Counted from the first letter of the stretch, positions 44,814-55,157 are shown. The stretch: 64,000 bases of DNA from Pseudomonas nunensis (GCF_024296925.1 NZ_CP101125.1:1180501-1244500); one strand, 5' to 3'. Notes: generated from the letters alone by a model not told the origin. Program-made: numbers and translations.

Positions 44814-46151
44814 ATGACACAGGCAATTGCATCGCCCATCGTTCACGACCTGATCGGCATCGGTTTCGGCCCTTCGAACCTGGCGCTGGCCATCGCTCTG
44901 CAAGAGCGCGCACCGAACCAGGGTGAGCTGGATGTTCTGTTTCTCGACAAGCAGGCCGACTACCGCTGGCACGGCAACACCCTGGTGACCCAGAGCGAGT
45001 TGCAGATTTCCTTCCTCAAGGACCTGGTGACCCTGCGCAACCCGACCAGCCCGTACTCGTTCGTCAACTACCTCAAGCATCACGGGCGCCTGGTGGACTT
45101 CATCAACCTTGGCACCTTCTACCCGTGCCGCATGGAGTACAACGACTACCTGCGCTGGGTTGCCGGGCAGTTCACCGAGCAGAGCCGCTACGGCGAAGAA
45201 GTGCTGACCATCGAGCCGGTGCTGCACAACCAGCAGGTCGAAGCGCTGCGCGTGATCTCCCGCGATACCCTGGGCCAGCAACACGTGCGCACCACCCGTT
45301 CGGTGGTGGTCAGCGCCGGCGGTACACCGCGCATTCCCGAAGCGTTCAAGGCGCTAAAGGATGACAGCCGCGTGTTCCACCATTCCCAGTACCTGGCGCA
45401 AATGGCCAAGCAGCCGTGCGTGAACAATCAACCGATGAGCATTGCGATCATTGGCGGCGGGCAGAGCGCCGCGGAAGCTTTCATCGACTTGAACGACAGC
45501 TTCCCGTCGGTGCAAGTGGACATGATCCTGCGCGGCTCGGCCCTGAAGCCGGCGGACGACAGCCCGTTCGTCAACGAAGTGTTCTCGCCGGAGTTCACCG
45601 ACCTGGTGTTCCAGCAGGCCAGCAGTGAGCGCGAGCGTCTGGTCAACGAGTACCACAACACCAACTATTCGGTAGTGGACATCGACCTGATCGAACGCAT
45701 CTACGGCATCTTCTATCGCCAGAAGGTTTCCGGGATTGCCCGCCATGCGTTCCGTACCCTGACCACCATTGAAAAAGCCACCGCCACCGAGCGCGGCATC
45801 GAACTGGCGGTGCGCAACAACGCCACCGGCGAAGTCACGCTTCGGCATTACGATGCCGTGGTCCTCGCCACCGGTTATGAGCGCCAGATGCACCGCAAAT
45901 TGCTGGCACCGCTGGAGCAGTACCTGGGCGAGTTCGAGGTCGATCGCAATTACAAACTGATCACCGACGAGCGCTGCAAGGCCGGCATCTACATGCAGGG
46001 CTTCTGCCAGGCCAGCCACGGCTTGAGCGACACCTTGCTGTCGATCCTGCCGATCCGCGCCGATGAAATCGCCGGGTCGCTGTATGAACATGGCAAGTCG
46101 CGCGGGCATGGGCGGTCGGTGATGGATTTGTTGTTGGCGACCGCCAGTTAA
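44814..46151 (+). CDS. pvdA: L-ornithine N5-monooxygenase
   Basis: 445 residues, the usual PvdA length (443 in P. aeruginosa). It is a flavin-dependent N-hydroxylating monooxygenase: FAD site 'GIGFGPSNLALAIAL' (15-30), NADPH site 'AIIGGGQSAAEAF' (about 212), and the C-terminal 'VLATGYE' motif. It makes N5-hydroxyornithine from ornithine, NADPH and O2 in the cytoplasm, the first step to the hydroxamate iron ligand. AGAGGA precedes the ATG. The gene shows that the siderophore has at least one ornithine-derived hydroxamate; the tailoring formyl- or acetyltransferase is not in the window. Confidence 0.97.
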   Translation: MTQAIASPIVHDLIGIGFGPSNLALAIALQERAPNQGELDVLFLDKQADYRWHGNTLVTQSELQISFLKDLVTLRNPTSPYSFVNYLKHHGRLVDFINLGTFYPCRMEYNDYLRWVAGQFTEQSRYGEEVLTIEPVLHNQQVEALRVISRDTLGQQHVRTTRSVVVSAGGTPRIPEAFKALKDDSRVFHHSQYLAQMAKQPCVNNQPMSIAIIGGGQSAAEAFIDLNDSFPSVQVDMILRGSALKPADDSPFVNEVFSPEFTDLVFQQASSERERLVNEYHNTNYSVVDIDLIERIYGIFYRQKVSGIARHAFRTLTTIEKATATERGIELAVRNNATGEVTLRHYDAVVLATGYERQMHRKLLAPLEQYLGEFEVDRNYKLITDERCKAGIYMQGFCQASHGLSDTLLSILPIRADEIAGSLYEHGKSRGHGRSVMDLLLATAS

Positions 46152-46174
46152 GATTTTCTGCGCCTGATAGTCAG

Positions 46175-46250
46175 CCTTCGCGAGCAAGCCCGCTCCCACA
46201 TTTGATCTGTGAACACAGGTCCATTGTGGGAGCGGGCTTGCTCGCGAAGG
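46175..46250. repeat. REP pair after pvdA
   Basis: Inverted pair: TTCGCGAGCAAGCCCGCTCC near 46177 and GTGGGAGCGGGCTTGCTCGC near 46225. Confidence 0.9.
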
Positions 46251-46273
46251 GGCCAAAAAGAACACTGAAAAAC

Positions 46274-46655
46274 CTCGATCCTGAACCCTTCCTGAAGAAC
46301 CCGCCGATTCCCCCGGCACACTCCCCAGCATCGTTTACTCTCCAGAAATCGGGGCGTAAGCTTCGCGCGTTTTCATCAATAGCGGAGACCCTCAGTGGGT
46401 ACTTGTTCGAGTGACAGTAGTCGGCCGGTTTCGGTAACCGGCATTTTCTCGGCAAGCTAACGCGCAGCTTTTCTGTGCCGTTACCTTGCTGAAAAGCGAG
46501 TAGCGGCATCCCGATCGCGGCCAGTGGCGGCGCGATTCCCGACGTCCCTCTCATCGACGCTGAACCGTGCGTGATGTTCGACCTGCCTGTCGACATCGCG
46601 GCGACTCGACGCGCCTGCTCGACGGTTTCCCGGCTGACCCTGGGGGGCAACTGCC
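46274..46655 (+). promoter_or_regulatory. Structured 5' leader of the Mg2+ ATPase gene
   Basis: Two strong hairpins: GCCGGTT-TCGGT-AACCGGC (46424-46442) and a longer one (about 46452-46489) in which GCAAGCTAACG pairs with CGTTACCTTGC with one mismatch, plus inner pairs around a CTTTT loop. Before them an in-frame stretch (46274-46411, stop 46412) reads LDPEPFLKNPPIPPAHSP..., rich in Pro codons. Salmonella mgtA is controlled by a Pro-rich leader peptide (MgtL, MDPEPTPLP...) ahead of alternative hairpins. The similarity is suggestive only: here the Asp codon is preceded by CTC, not a start codon, and upstream in-frame starts fall in the REP. Confidence 0.4.
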
Positions 46656-49361
46656 ATGAACCTGACCTTGCTCAAAGAATTCTTCGCCGGATTCCTGCGC
46701 ACCCGCCACATCGCCCGGCACTTCCGTCGCCTGGCGTTGCTGGAAAGCATCAACGACACCACGGTCAGCCGTGAAGTACCGCCGACGCTGGCGCAGACCC
46801 TGGTGTCGGCGGCCAACAGCGACACCGGCCTGTTGCTGGATAACCTCGGCAGTCACAGCGACGGTTTGAGCGAGGCCGAAGCCGACACTTTGCGCGAACA
46901 ATTCGGCCTCAACGAAGTCGAGCACGAGCAGCCGCTGCCATGGTGGGTGCACCTGTGGCACTGCTACAAAAACCCGTTCAACCTGCTGCTGACCTTGTTG
47001 GCGGTGGTCTCCTGGTTCACGGAAGACATCAAGGCTGCCGTGGTGATTTTCTCCATGGTGGTGCTCTCGACCTTGCTGCGCTTCTGGCAGGAAGCCAAGT
47101 CGAACCAGGCGGCGGATGCGCTGAAGGCGATGGTGAGCAACACCGCGACCGTCATGCGCCAGGGCGCGCAGCGCATCGAACTGCCGATCAAGCAACTGGT
47201 GCCCGGCGACCTGATCGTGCTCTCGGCTGGCGACATGATTCCCGCCGATTGCCGGGTGCTCAGCGCAAAGGATCTGTTCGTCAGCCAGGCCGCGATGACC
47301 GGCGAATCGATGCCGGTGGAAAAATTCCCGCGCCAGCAGGACAGCGACACCAGCAACCCGCTGGACCTCGACAACATCCTGTTCATGGGCACCAACGTGG
47401 TCTCGGGTTCGGCCATCGCGGTGATTCTGACCACCGGCAACAGCACCTATTTCGGCGCCTTGGCTCAGCGAGTCAGCGCCACCGACCGGGCGCCGACCTC
47501 GTTTCAGAATGGGGTGAACAAAGTCAGCTGGTTGCTGATCCGCTTCATGTTCGTGATGGCGCCGCTGGTATTGTTCATCAACGGTTTCACCAAGGGTGAC
47601 TGGATGCAGGCGCTGCTGTTCGCGCTGTCCATCGCTGTCGGCCTGACCCCTGAAATGCTGCCGATGATCGTCACCTCGACGTTGGCCAAGGGCGCGGTGT
47701 TCCTGTCGCGCAAGAAAGTCATCGTCAAGCGCCTGGACGCGATCCAGAACTTCGGCGCCATGGATGTGCTGTGCACCGACAAGACCGGCACCCTGACCCA
47801 AGACAAAATCTTCCTCGCCCGGCATGTGGACGTGTGGGGCGAAGAGTCCGACGACGTGCTGGAAATGGCCTATCTCAACAGCTACTACCAGACGGGCCTG
47901 AAAAACCTGCTGGACGTGGCGGTGCTGCAACACGTTGAAGTGCACCGTGAACTGGAAGTGGCCACGGCGTTCGCCAAGGTCGATGAAGTGCCGTTCGACT
48001 TCACCCGGCGCCGCATGTCGGTGGTGGTGGCCGAGCATGACCGGCCTTACCACGTGCTGGTGTGCAAAGGTGCGGTGGAAGAAATCCTTGCCGGTTGCAC
48101 CCGTGTTCGCCACGGCGATAACGACGAGCCGCTGACCGATGAGCTGCTGGCGCGGATTCGCGAAGTGACCGCGTCCTTCAACGAGGAAGGCTTGCGGGTG
48201 GTGGCGGTGGCCGCGCGGCATACACCGAAGGATCAAGCGGTCTACAGCATCGCCGATGAGCAGCAAATGACCCTGATCGGCTACGTGGCATTCCTCGATC
48301 CGCCCAAGGAAAGCACCGCACCGGCCTTGCGCGCATTGGCCGCCCACGGCATCGCGGTGAAAGTGCTGACCGGCGACAACGAACTGGTGACGGCAAAGAT
48401 CTGCCGCGAAGTCGGTCTGGAACAACAAGGCCTGCTGATGGGCAACGACGTCGAGCGCATGAGCGATGCCGAACTGGCCGTGGCGGTGGAGACCACCAAC
48501 GTCTTCGCCAAACTGACGCCGTCGCACAAGGAACGCATCGTGCGTTTGCTCAAGGGCAACGGGCATGTGGTCGGGTTCATGGGCGACGGCATCAACGACG
48601 CCCCGGCACTGCGCGCGGCCGACATCGGTATTTCGGTGGACAGCGCGGTGGACATCGCCAAGGAAGCGGCCGATATCATCCTGCTGGAGAAGAGCCTGAT
48701 GGTGCTGGAGGAGGGCGTGCTGGAAGGGCGCCGGACCTTCGCCAACATGCTCAAGTACATCAAGATGACCGCCAGTTCGAACTTCGGCAACGTGTTCTCG
48801 GTGCTGGTGGCCAGTGCGTTTATCCCGTTCCTGCCAATGCTGCCGATGCACCTGCTGGTGCAGAACCTGCTGTATGACATTTCGCAGATTGCCATCCCGT
48901 TCGATAACGTCGATGCCGAGATGCTGAAGAAACCCCAACGCTGGCAACCGGCGGATGTTGGGCGCTTCATGTTGTTCTTCGGCCCGATCAGCTCGATCTT
49001 CGACATCACCACGTTTGCCTTGATGTGGTACGTGTTCGACGCCAACACCCCGGACCACCAGACCCTGTTCCAGTCCGGCTGGTTCGTGGTGGGGTTGCTG
49101 ACCCAGACGCTGATCGTGCACATGATCCGCACGCCGAAGATTCCATTCCTGCAAAGCCGCGCGGCCATGCCGCTGATGGTCATGACCGGGATCATCATGG
49201 CGGTCGGGATCTTCCTGCCGATGGGACCGCTGGCGCATTACTTCAAATTGCAGGCGCTGCCGTCGCTGTACTTCGTGTTCCTGCCGCTGATTCTGCTGGC
49301 GTACATGGGGCTGACGCAGGCGGTGAAAGGGTTCTATATCCGCCGGTTTGGCTGGCAATAA
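46656..49361 (+). CDS. mgtA: P-type Mg2+-importing ATPase
   Basis: 901 residues, the usual MgtA/MgtB size. A cytoplasmic N-terminus (1-95) is followed by two helices, the actuator loop with TGES (about 210), two helices with 'VGLTPEMLPMIV', the phosphorylation motif CTDKTGTLT (about 371-379), the nucleotide domain with 'KGAVEEIL', the hinge 'VGFMGDGINDAPALRAADIGISV', and six C-terminal helices. It imports Mg2+ across the inner membrane. GGGGGG lies just before the ATG. It is not part of the pyoverdine system. Control is probably by Mg2+ availability, given the structured leader. Confidence 0.93.
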   Translation: MNLTLLKEFFAGFLRTRHIARHFRRLALLESINDTTVSREVPPTLAQTLVSAANSDTGLLLDNLGSHSDGLSEAEADTLREQFGLNEVEHEQPLPWWVHLWHCYKNPFNLLLTLLAVVSWFTEDIKAAVVIFSMVVLSTLLRFWQEAKSNQAADALKAMVSNTATVMRQGAQRIELPIKQLVPGDLIVLSAGDMIPADCRVLSAKDLFVSQAAMTGESMPVEKFPRQQDSDTSNPLDLDNILFMGTNVVSGSAIAVILTTGNSTYFGALAQRVSATDRAPTSFQNGVNKVSWLLIRFMFVMAPLVLFINGFTKGDWMQALLFALSIAVGLTPEMLPMIVTSTLAKGAVFLSRKKVIVKRLDAIQNFGAMDVLCTDKTGTLTQDKIFLARHVDVWGEESDDVLEMAYLNSYYQTGLKNLLDVAVLQHVEVHRELEVATAFAKVDEVPFDFTRRRMSVVVAEHDRPYHVLVCKGAVEEILAGCTRVRHGDNDEPLTDELLARIREVTASFNEEGLRVVAVAARHTPKDQAVYSIADEQQMTLIGYVAFLDPPKESTAPALRALAAHGIAVKVLTGDNELVTAKICREVGLEQQGLLMGNDVERMSDAELAVAVETTNVFAKLTPSHKERIVRLLKGNGHVVGFMGDGINDAPALRAADIGISVDSAVDIAKEAADIILLEKSLMVLEEGVLEGRRTFANMLKYIKMTASSNFGNVFSVLVASAFIPFLPMLPMHLLVQNLLYDISQIAIPFDNVDAEMLKKPQRWQPADVGRFMLFFGPISSIFDITTFALMWYVFDANTPDHQTLFQSGWFVVGLLTQTLIVHMIRTPKIPFLQSRAAMPLMVMTGIIMAVGIFLPMGPLAHYFKLQALPSLYFVFLPLILLAYMGLTQAVKGFYIRRFGWQ

Positions 49362-49369
49362 ACCGCTTG

Positions 49370-49545
49370 AGGGGGCAAACACCAGTGGCGAGGAGGCTTG
49401 TTGTGGTGAGGGGGCTTGCTGTGGCGAGGGGGCTTGCCCCCGTTGGGGCGCGAAGCGGCCCCCCTGCAATCTGCCAGATACACCGAGTTGCCTGGATTTA
49501 CGACTGCTTCGCAGCCGAACGGGGGCAAGCCCCCTCGCCACAGGG
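49370..49545. repeat. REP-like palindromes of the GGGGGCTTGCCCCC class
   Basis: Two inverted copies (GGCGAGGGGGCTTGCCCCCG near 49424 and its complement near 49520) preceded by two short partial copies of GGCGAGG(G/A)GGCTTG. The same class occurs at 34229-34396. Confidence 0.85.
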
Positions 49546-49575
49546 ATCGCATGCCCTGGCGACCATTCGTCGGCA

Positions 49576-49606
49576 CTGTCAGATCTGACAGGTAGTTTTA
49601 CCTGTC
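49576..49606 (+). promoter_or_regulatory. Overlapping palindromes upstream of the response regulator
   Basis: CTGTCAGATCTGACAG (49576-49591) is a perfect 16-bp palindrome. Its right half also forms GACAGGTA-GTTT-TACCTGTC (49587-49606), a perfect 8-bp stem. The two cannot form as hairpins together. They give three half-sites of (C)CTGTC. The array lies 97 bases before the response regulator start and may be its promoter operator. Confidence 0.55.
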
Positions 49607-49702
49607 GACCCATGCAAAAGTCATTGCGCAGCCGTTGCGACTGCCCCGAGCCAGCACCGGGGTAGACGTTGGGCAATCATGTCTTTTGCACAGGGAGTTG
49701 CC

Positions 49703-50323
49703 ATGAAGTCAGCGCTGATTGTGGACGATCATCCGGTGGTACGGGCCGCAGTCAAAATTGTTCTTGAAAAGGAGGGCTTCAAACAGATCGACGAGGTGTC
49801 CAGCGGCAGCGAGGTCATGGCCATGCTTCGCGAACATGCCCCCAATCTGCTGGTGCTCGACCTGGTCATGCCCGGTCTCGATGGGCTGGAAGTGCTGGAG
49901 CGCATCAGGCTCAGTGAGTTCTCCTGTCGGGTGCTGATCTTTACGTCCCTGGAGCCGCTGTTTTTTCAAGAGCGTTGCATGCGGGCCGGCGCCTTGGCCT
50001 ATGTCTCGAAAACCAACGATCTGAGCCAATTGCACAAAGCGATCCATGCGGTCATGGCCGGCTATACCTATTTCAGCCGATTGCCCTCGTCGTCCCTGGA
50101 CATGCTGCAAAGCAGTGAAAAGCAGATGATCGACTCACTCTCCAATCGCGAATTGGCTATATGCCGACACTTGGCGAACGGTATGAGTAACAAGGCAATC
50201 GCCGAGCTCATGAACCTGAGCCACAAAACCGTCAGCACTTACAAGACGCGCCTGATCGAAAAACTCGGGGTGCATTCGGCGGTGCACTTGCGTGATTTCT
50301 GCAAACGCAACCAGCTGATCTGA
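49703..50323 (+). CDS. NarL/LuxR-family response regulator (BvgA/EvgA-like)
   Basis: 206 residues from the chosen ATG, which has GGGAG 7 bases upstream; an ATG at 49679 is in frame but less likely. The receiver domain (1-120) has the acidic pair DD at 8-9, the phospho-acceptor in 'LLVLDLVMPG' (about Asp54) and 'VSKTND' with the conserved Lys. The LuxR-type helix-turn-helix (about 140-200) has 'SNRELAICRHLANGMSNKAIAELMNLSHKTVSTYK'-like spacing. The sensor kinase gene starts at the base after its stop. It probably activates an unlinked regulon and perhaps its own promoter at the nearby palindromes. Confidence 0.92.
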   Translation: MKSALIVDDHPVVRAAVKIVLEKEGFKQIDEVSSGSEVMAMLREHAPNLLVLDLVMPGLDGLEVLERIRLSEFSCRVLIFTSLEPLFFQERCMRAGALAYVSKTNDLSQLHKAIHAVMAGYTYFSRLPSSSLDMLQSSEKQMIDSLSNRELAICRHLANGMSNKAIAELMNLSHKTVSTYKTRLIEKLGVHSAVHLRDFCKRNQLI

Positions 50324-53300
50324 ATGGACCAGACCGTGCGCGCCTGCCTGATCGTGCTGATGTTGTTCACTGCGCTGCAAACCCCCGCGGTGATGGCGGA
50401 CGAACCGCAAACCCTGGACCTGCTCGGACGCTCGACCGTCGACGGATACGACGTCCAACTCGACGAAACGGATTGGCAATGGCTGCGCAACAAACGCGTG
50501 TTGCGCCTCGGTGTGTCGGGGCCGGACTACCCGCCCTTCGAGGTGACGCGCAATCACGCTGAACTGGAGGGCCTCACCGCCGACTACGCCGATCTGCTCG
50601 CGCAACTGCTGCACGTCAAGGTCGAGGTCTTGCGTTACGCCACGCGCGAGGCGGCCATGCAGGCGCTCAAACTTGATGGGCTGGACCTGCTTGGGACGTC
50701 GAACAATTTCGAGGTGGCCGATCCCGACCTGATCAGGTCCCGCGCCTATGCCGAGGACCAGCCGATGCTGGTCACTCGACTGGACGAGCGCCTGCCCGAC
50801 GATCTGGCCGGCAAGCGCATTGCCATGGTTGACGATTACCTACGGGCTTCCAGTGTCGAGGCGTTCTATCCCGAGGCACGGCTGCACCAGTATGCCTCGA
50901 CACTCGAAGCCCTCGGCGCCGTAGCGTTTGGCCAGGACGATGTGTATCTGGGCGACTTCATCAGTGCCAATTACCTGATCAACAATAACTACCTCAACAA
51001 CGTTCACCTGAGTGGGCCATCCGGCCTGGACGCCAATCCGTTCGGCTTTGCGCTGGCCCGTAGCAATACGCGCCTGTCGGGCATCGTCGATCGCGCGCTG
51101 GCGGCGATTCCCATGGATCAGCGCGCGGCCATCGAGCAGCGCTGGAGTGCCGGCCGGGCCAACCTTTCCGGTCAGCAGAGCGTGCGCTTGAGCGCCGCTG
51201 AACAGCGTTGGCTGGCGCGGCATCCGACGCTCACCGTGGGCGTCGTCGAGGATTTCGCGCCGCTGACGTTTTTCGATGCAAAGGGACGCTTCAGCGGACT
51301 GACGGCGCAGTTGCTGAACCTGATCAGCCAGCGCAGCGGCTTGAATTTCAGGGCGCTGCGCAGCCGCTCACTGGATCAACAGATCCAGCAACTCAAGGCC
51401 GGTGAAATTGACCTGGTACCCGCGATTATTCCCAGCGCCGAACGCGAGGCCGAGTTGCGTTTCACCCGCGCCTACCTGAGCAATCCGTTCGTGCTGGTCA
51501 GTGCTACCACGGCGGGCAGCCCGAAAACCCTGGACGACCTGGCGGGCAAGCGTCTGGCGATCAATCACAGTCATCCTTTGCGCGAGTTTATTCTGGCGCG
51601 GGCAGCGGGTGTCCGGCTGGTGGATGTGCAAAGTCCGGCGCAAGGTCTGGAGGCCGTGGTGAAAGGGCAGGCTGATGCGGCGCTCAGTTCATTGATCCTG
51701 ACCCGTCACCTGATTGTCCGGCACTACCGCGACCGATTGCAGATCAATAGCACCGTGGGCAATGAACCGGCGCTCATCACCCTGGCCACCGACCTTGGCG
51801 CGGTGGAATTGCAGTCGATCCTGAACAAGGCGTTGCTGAGCATTTCGCCCCAGGAGATGGACGAATTGGTGGCGCGCTGGAGCAATGACATGATGGTCGA
51901 TGACAGCTATTGGCAGCGTCATCGGCAAGCCATCCTGCAAGGCTTCGCCGCTGCTGCGGCCTTGCTGTTGCTGGCGCTGGGCTGGATCGCCTGGCAGCGC
52001 CGGCAGATTTCCCAGCGTCAGCGCTGGCTCCAGCAATTGCAGGACGCCAAGGACGTCGCCGATGATGCCAACCGGGCGAAAACCACCTTTCTGGCGACCA
52101 TGAGCCATGAAATTCGCACGCCAATGAACGCCTTGATCGGCATGCTCGAACTGGCCCTGAAACGCTCGGAAGAGGGCGTCACTGATCGGTTTGCGATTGA
52201 AGTGGCGTCCAGTTCCGCGCAGCAATTGCTGGTGTTGATCGGCGATATCCTCGACATCGCCCGCATCGAGTCCGGGCATTTATCGTTGGCGCCGGAGCGC
52301 GCCAATTTGCGAGAGCTGACGGAATCGGTGTGTCGGGTTTTTGAAGGTCTGGCGCGCCAGAAGGCACTTGATTGGCGGGTTGAACTGGACGCGCACAGCG
52401 ACCGCTATGTGTTGATCGATCCATTGCGCTTCAAACAAGTCCTGTCGAATCTGTTGAGTAACGCAATCAAGTTCACCGAAGCCGGCGAGGTCAGCCTGAG
52501 CTTGCACTTGGAGCCTGGCGTGTCCGGGCATCTGCGGGTGAGCGTGATGATCGAGGACAGTGGCATCGGCATTAGCGTCGCCGACCAGCAGCGGCTGTTC
52601 AGTCCATTCGTCCAGGCGGGCAACAACCCGCAATCCGGCCGTCACGGTTCGGGGTTGGGGTTAGTGATCAGCCGCTCGTTGTGCGAAATGATGGGTGGGC
52701 GGTTGCAGCTTCACAGTGAGCTCGGTCGGGGCACGCGGGTCGAGGTCAGTCTGGAGGTGCCCGTGCTGCAAGCGTTGCAGTCCAGCGTAGCGCCGCCGGG
52801 CGAACTGCCGTTGCCGATCCGCGCGTTGACGATTCTGGTGGTCGACGACTACCCGGCCAATCGCCTGTTGCTGTCGCGTCAGCTGAGTTATCTGGGGCAT
52901 CGCGTATTGGTGGCCAAGGATGGCGGGCAGGGGTTGGAGCAGTGGCGAGAACAGACGCCCGATGTGCTGATCACGGACTGCAACATGCCGGTGCTCAGTG
53001 GTTATGAACTGGCGATGGCGATTCGTGATGAGGAGCGGACTCAAGGGTTGCCGGCGACGTTGATCCTGGGGTTCACCGCCAATGCCCAACCCGAGGAAAA
53101 GCTGCGCTGCCTCGAAGCGGGGATGGACGATTGCCTGTTCAAACCGATACGCCTGGGAGACCTGAGTGCCTGGTTGGCAGCAAGGTTTGCTGACGAATCA
53201 CACCCGGAAGAACCACCGCAGGCCGATATCGATTTGAGTGGCCTGGAATGCTACGTCGGCAGCGACCGCAGCTTGATTGATCGTCTGGTGCAGGAGCTGG

Positions 53301-53548
53301 CGCTGACCAACCGTGAGGATCGCCAACGATTGTTGCTGGCGCACGCGGCGGATAATCGCCAGGACCTCCGGGACTTGGCGCACCGCATCAAGGGCGGTGC
53401 GCGCATGGTTCGGGCGGTGCGGCTGATCGAGTGTTGCGAGCAACTGGAACAGGCGTGTGCCGAAGGTCGCGGGGCGCAGATCGACGTCGCCGTCGAGCAG
53501 TTGCAGCAGACCATGACGCGCCTGGACCAGAGCCTCGGGCCGCGCTGA
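50324..53548 (+). CDS. Unorthodox hybrid sensor kinase (BvgS/EvgS-like)
   Basis: 1074 residues. A signal peptide or first helix (1-25), two periplasmic Venus-flytrap solute-binding domains (about 60-285 and 295-530), a membrane helix (about 545-562, '[18 protein letters not shown]'), HisKA with 'SHEIRTPMN' (about His598), HATPase with 'LLSNAIKF', 'DSGIGI' and 'GSGLGL', a receiver with 'LITDCNMP' (about 885), and a C-terminal Hpt with 'AHRIKGG' (about His1025). No PAS domain is evident between the membrane helix and HisKA, unlike BvgS. The four-step phosphorelay should end on the adjacent response regulator. The periplasmic ligand is unknown. It converges with the aldo/keto reductase gene, with only three bases between stops. 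Confidence 0.93.
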   Translation: MDQTVRACLIVLMLFTALQTPAVMADEPQTLDLLGRSTVDGYDVQLDETDWQWLRNKRVLRLGVSGPDYPPFEVTRNHAELEGLTADYADLLAQLLHVKVEVLRYATREAAMQALKLDGLDLLGTSNNFEVADPDLIRSRAYAEDQPMLVTRLDERLPDDLAGKRIAMVDDYLRASSVEAFYPEARLHQYASTLEALGAVAFGQDDVYLGDFISANYLINNNYLNNVHLSGPSGLDANPFGFALARSNTRLSGIVDRALAAIPMDQRAAIEQRWSAGRANLSGQQSVRLSAAEQRWLARHPTLTVGVVEDFAPLTFFDAKGRFSGLTAQLLNLISQRSGLNFRALRSRSLDQQIQQLKAGEIDLVPAIIPSAEREAELRFTRAYLSNPFVLVSATTAGSPKTLDDLAGKRLAINHSHPLREFILARAAGVRLVDVQSPAQGLEAVVKGQADAALSSLILTRHLIVRHYRDRLQINSTVGNEPALITLATDLGAVELQSILNKALLSISPQEMDELVARWSNDMMVDDSYWQRHRQAILQGFAAAAALLLLALGWIAWQRRQISQRQRWLQQLQDAKDVADDANRAKTTFLATMSHEIRTPMNALIGMLELALKRSEEGVTDRFAIEVASSSAQQLLVLIGDILDIARIESGHLSLAPERANLRELTESVCRVFEGLARQKALDWRVELDAHSDRYVLIDPLRFKQVLSNLLSNAIKFTEAGEVSLSLHLEPGVSGHLRVSVMIEDSGIGISVADQQRLFSPFVQAGNNPQSGRHGSGLGLVISRSLCEMMGGRLQLHSELGRGTRVEVSLEVPVLQALQSSVAPPGELPLPIRALTILVVDDYPANRLLLSRQLSYLGHRVLVAKDGGQGLEQWREQTPDVLITDCNMPVLSGYELAMAIRDEERTQGLPATLILGFTANAQPEEKLRCLEAGMDDCLFKPIRLGDLSAWLAARFADESHPEEPPQADIDLSGLECYVGSDRSLIDRLVQELALTNREDRQRLLLAHAADNRQDLRDLAHRIKGGARMVRAVRLIECCEQLEQACAEGRGAQIDVAVEQLQQTMTRLDQSLGPR

Positions 53549-53551
53549 CGA

Positions 53552-54355
53552 TCAATCCCAGTGCGGGGCGATGCCTTTAGGGCTGGTCAAGCGTTGGCCG
53601 CGATCCAGGCCGGCGATCAACGCCATGTCGGCATCGCTCAAGGTCAGCGCAACGGCGTGCAGGTTGCTTTCCAGGTTGGCGCGTTTGGTCGATGAAGGAA
53701 TCACCGCATATCCTAATTGCATGGCCCAGGCCAGGGTGACTTGAGCCGGTGTCGCATTCAGGCGTTCGGCGATCTGCTGGATCACCGGGTCCTTCAACAC
53801 TTCGCCGTAGGCCAGGGTCATGTAGGAGGTGATCTGGATGCCCTGGCTCTGAGCGAACTCGACGACTTTGCGGTTTTGCAGGTACGGGTGCAGTTCGATC
53901 TGGTTGGTGGCGATGTTCTCGGCACCGAAGGCGGCGATCGCCTGTTGCATCAGGTCGACGGTGAAGTTCGATACGCCGATCTGGCGGGTCAGGCCCATGT
54001 TCTTGGCTTCGAGCAGGGCGCCCATGAATTCTTCCACCGGCACCTGGTTTTCCGGGGATGGCCAGTGGATCAGCGTCAGGTCCAGGTAGTCAGTCTGCAA
54101 GCTGCGCAGGCTCTGCTTGAGGCTGTCGATCAGGCGATCCTTGGCGAAATTCGCGACCCAGATCTTGCTGGTGATGAACAGCTCTTCGCGGGGAATGCCG
54201 CTGGCGGCGATGGCCTGGCCGACGTCGGCTTCGTTTTCGTAGATCTGCGCGGTGTCGATGACCCGGTAGCCGAGTTCAAGGCCGGTGCTCACCGAATCGA
54301 TGACCACTTGGCCTTGCAGACGAAACGTACCAAGACCGAATGCGGGAATAGACAT
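53552..54355 (-). CDS. dkgB: Aldo/keto reductase, DkgB-like
   Basis: 267 residues, the length of E. coli DkgB (2,5-diketo-D-gluconate reductase B). Start [13 protein letters not shown] was chosen for its GGAG site and family fit. The catalytic tetrad is visible: Asp in 'RVIDTAQIY', Tyr in the same motif, Lys in 'FITSKIW', His in 'LTLIHWPS'. The NADPH-binding '[14 protein letters not shown]' is near 225. It reduces small aldehydes and ketones such as methylglyoxal. It stands as a single gene; no control site was recognised. Confidence 0.9.
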   Translation of the reverse strand: MSIPAFGLGTFRLQGQVVIDSVSTGLELGYRVIDTAQIYENEADVGQAIAASGIPREELFITSKIWVANFAKDRLIDSLKQSLRSLQTDYLDLTLIHWPSPENQVPVEEFMGALLEAKNMGLTRQIGVSNFTVDLMQQAIAAFGAENIATNQIELHPYLQNRKVVEFAQSQGIQITSYMTLAYGEVLKDPVIQQIAERLNATPAQVTLAWAMQLGYAVIPSSTKRANLESNLHAVALTLSDADMALIAGLDRGQRLTSPKGIAPHWD

Positions 54356-54497
54356 TGATGACTCCAGGGTTGCAGTGGGAATGGACACGAGTATCCGCGC
54401 CGGCATCCTTGAGAAAAACCGCTGGTGGGGCAAAGCAATGTTTACCGAAAGTCATGAATGGGGGCAGGTGGGTGAGGTTGTGGGTGTCTGGTCTGGC

Positions 54498-54582
54498 CCC
54501 TTCGCGAGCAAGCCCGCTCCCACCCTGAATCTGTGGCGTTCACAAATCCCCTGTGGGAGCGGGCTTGCTCGCGAAGGCCGCA
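54498..54582. repeat. REP pair
   Basis: Inverted pair: TTCGCGAGCAAGCCCGCTCC near 54501 and TGTGGGAGCGGGCTTGCTCG near 54552. It lies between the aldo/keto reductase promoter and the thioesterase 3' end. Confidence 0.9.
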
Positions 54583-54597
54583 CCACGGTTCCAAATC

Positions 54598-55137
54598 TTA
54601 CCCCCGCGCCTCAAGAATCATGCAAGTCGTCGATCCGGTCGCATACAACCGCCCATCCACATCATAAATCCGCCCCTCGGCCAACGCCGTCGAGCGCCCC
54701 AGGTGCACAATCTTGCCCTCGGCGCGTACCGGGCCGCTGGCGCCGGTCAACGCCCGGACATAACTGATGCGCAGATCCAGCGTCGTGTAGCCCTGGCCTT
54801 TCTTCAATTGCGTGTGAATCGCACAGCCCATGCACGAGTCCAGCAAGGTCGCCGCATAGCCGCCATGCACACTGCCCAGCGGGTTGTAATGCCGCGAATC
54901 CGGGGTGCCCTGGAAGATGAACAGCCCGGCCGACCATTCGATCGGGATGAAATCCATCAGCGTGCCAATTGGCGGCGAGGGCAGTTCACCGTTGCCGACG
55001 CCTTCGAAAAACTCCGTGGGCGACAGCGCGCTGACTTCGGCCATCGACAGGCTGCCGGGGCCGGCGAGGCGGGCGCGCATCGCCTGTTCCTGAGCGATCC
55101 ATTGGGCGAGGGTGGCTTCACGGGTAGGACTTTGCAT
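54598..55137 (-). CDS. PaaI-family hotdog thioesterase
   Basis: 179 residues from ATG at 55137, which has GAGGA 7 bases upstream; a TTG six bases earlier is possible. Hotdog fold with the family motif 'NPLGSVHGGYAATLLDSCMGCA' region near 85-105 and 'TLDLRISYVRAL' after it. Such enzymes hydrolyse acyl-CoA thioesters; the substrate is not evident. The N-terminal 50 residues are helical and longer than in PaaI proper. Its promoter carries the same ATTAC-N4-GTAAT operator as the emrAB pair 6 kb away, so both are probably regulated by one TetR-type repressor encoded elsewhere. Confidence 0.87.
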   Translation of the reverse strand: MQSPTREATLAQWIAQEQAMRARLAGPGSLSMAEVSALSPTEFFEGVGNGELPSPPIGTLMDFIPIEWSAGLFIFQGTPDSRHYNPLGSVHGGYAATLLDSCMGCAIHTQLKKGQGYTTLDLRISYVRALTGASGPVRAEGKIVHLGRSTALAEGRIYDVDGRLYATGSTTCMILEARG

Positions 55138-55157
55138 GGTCAATTCCTCGGACAGAT

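Noticed and set aside
46380..46560. Known metal riboswitch (M-box or yybP-ykoY type) before mgtA
   Set aside because: The hairpins are real but the conserved sequence blocks of those classes could not be matched by eye.
46551..49676. Open frame of 1041 codons on the - strand
   Set aside because: Antisense shadow of the Mg2+ ATPase gene, which has all P-type ATPase motifs; the - strand frame runs through REP sequence and has no domain.
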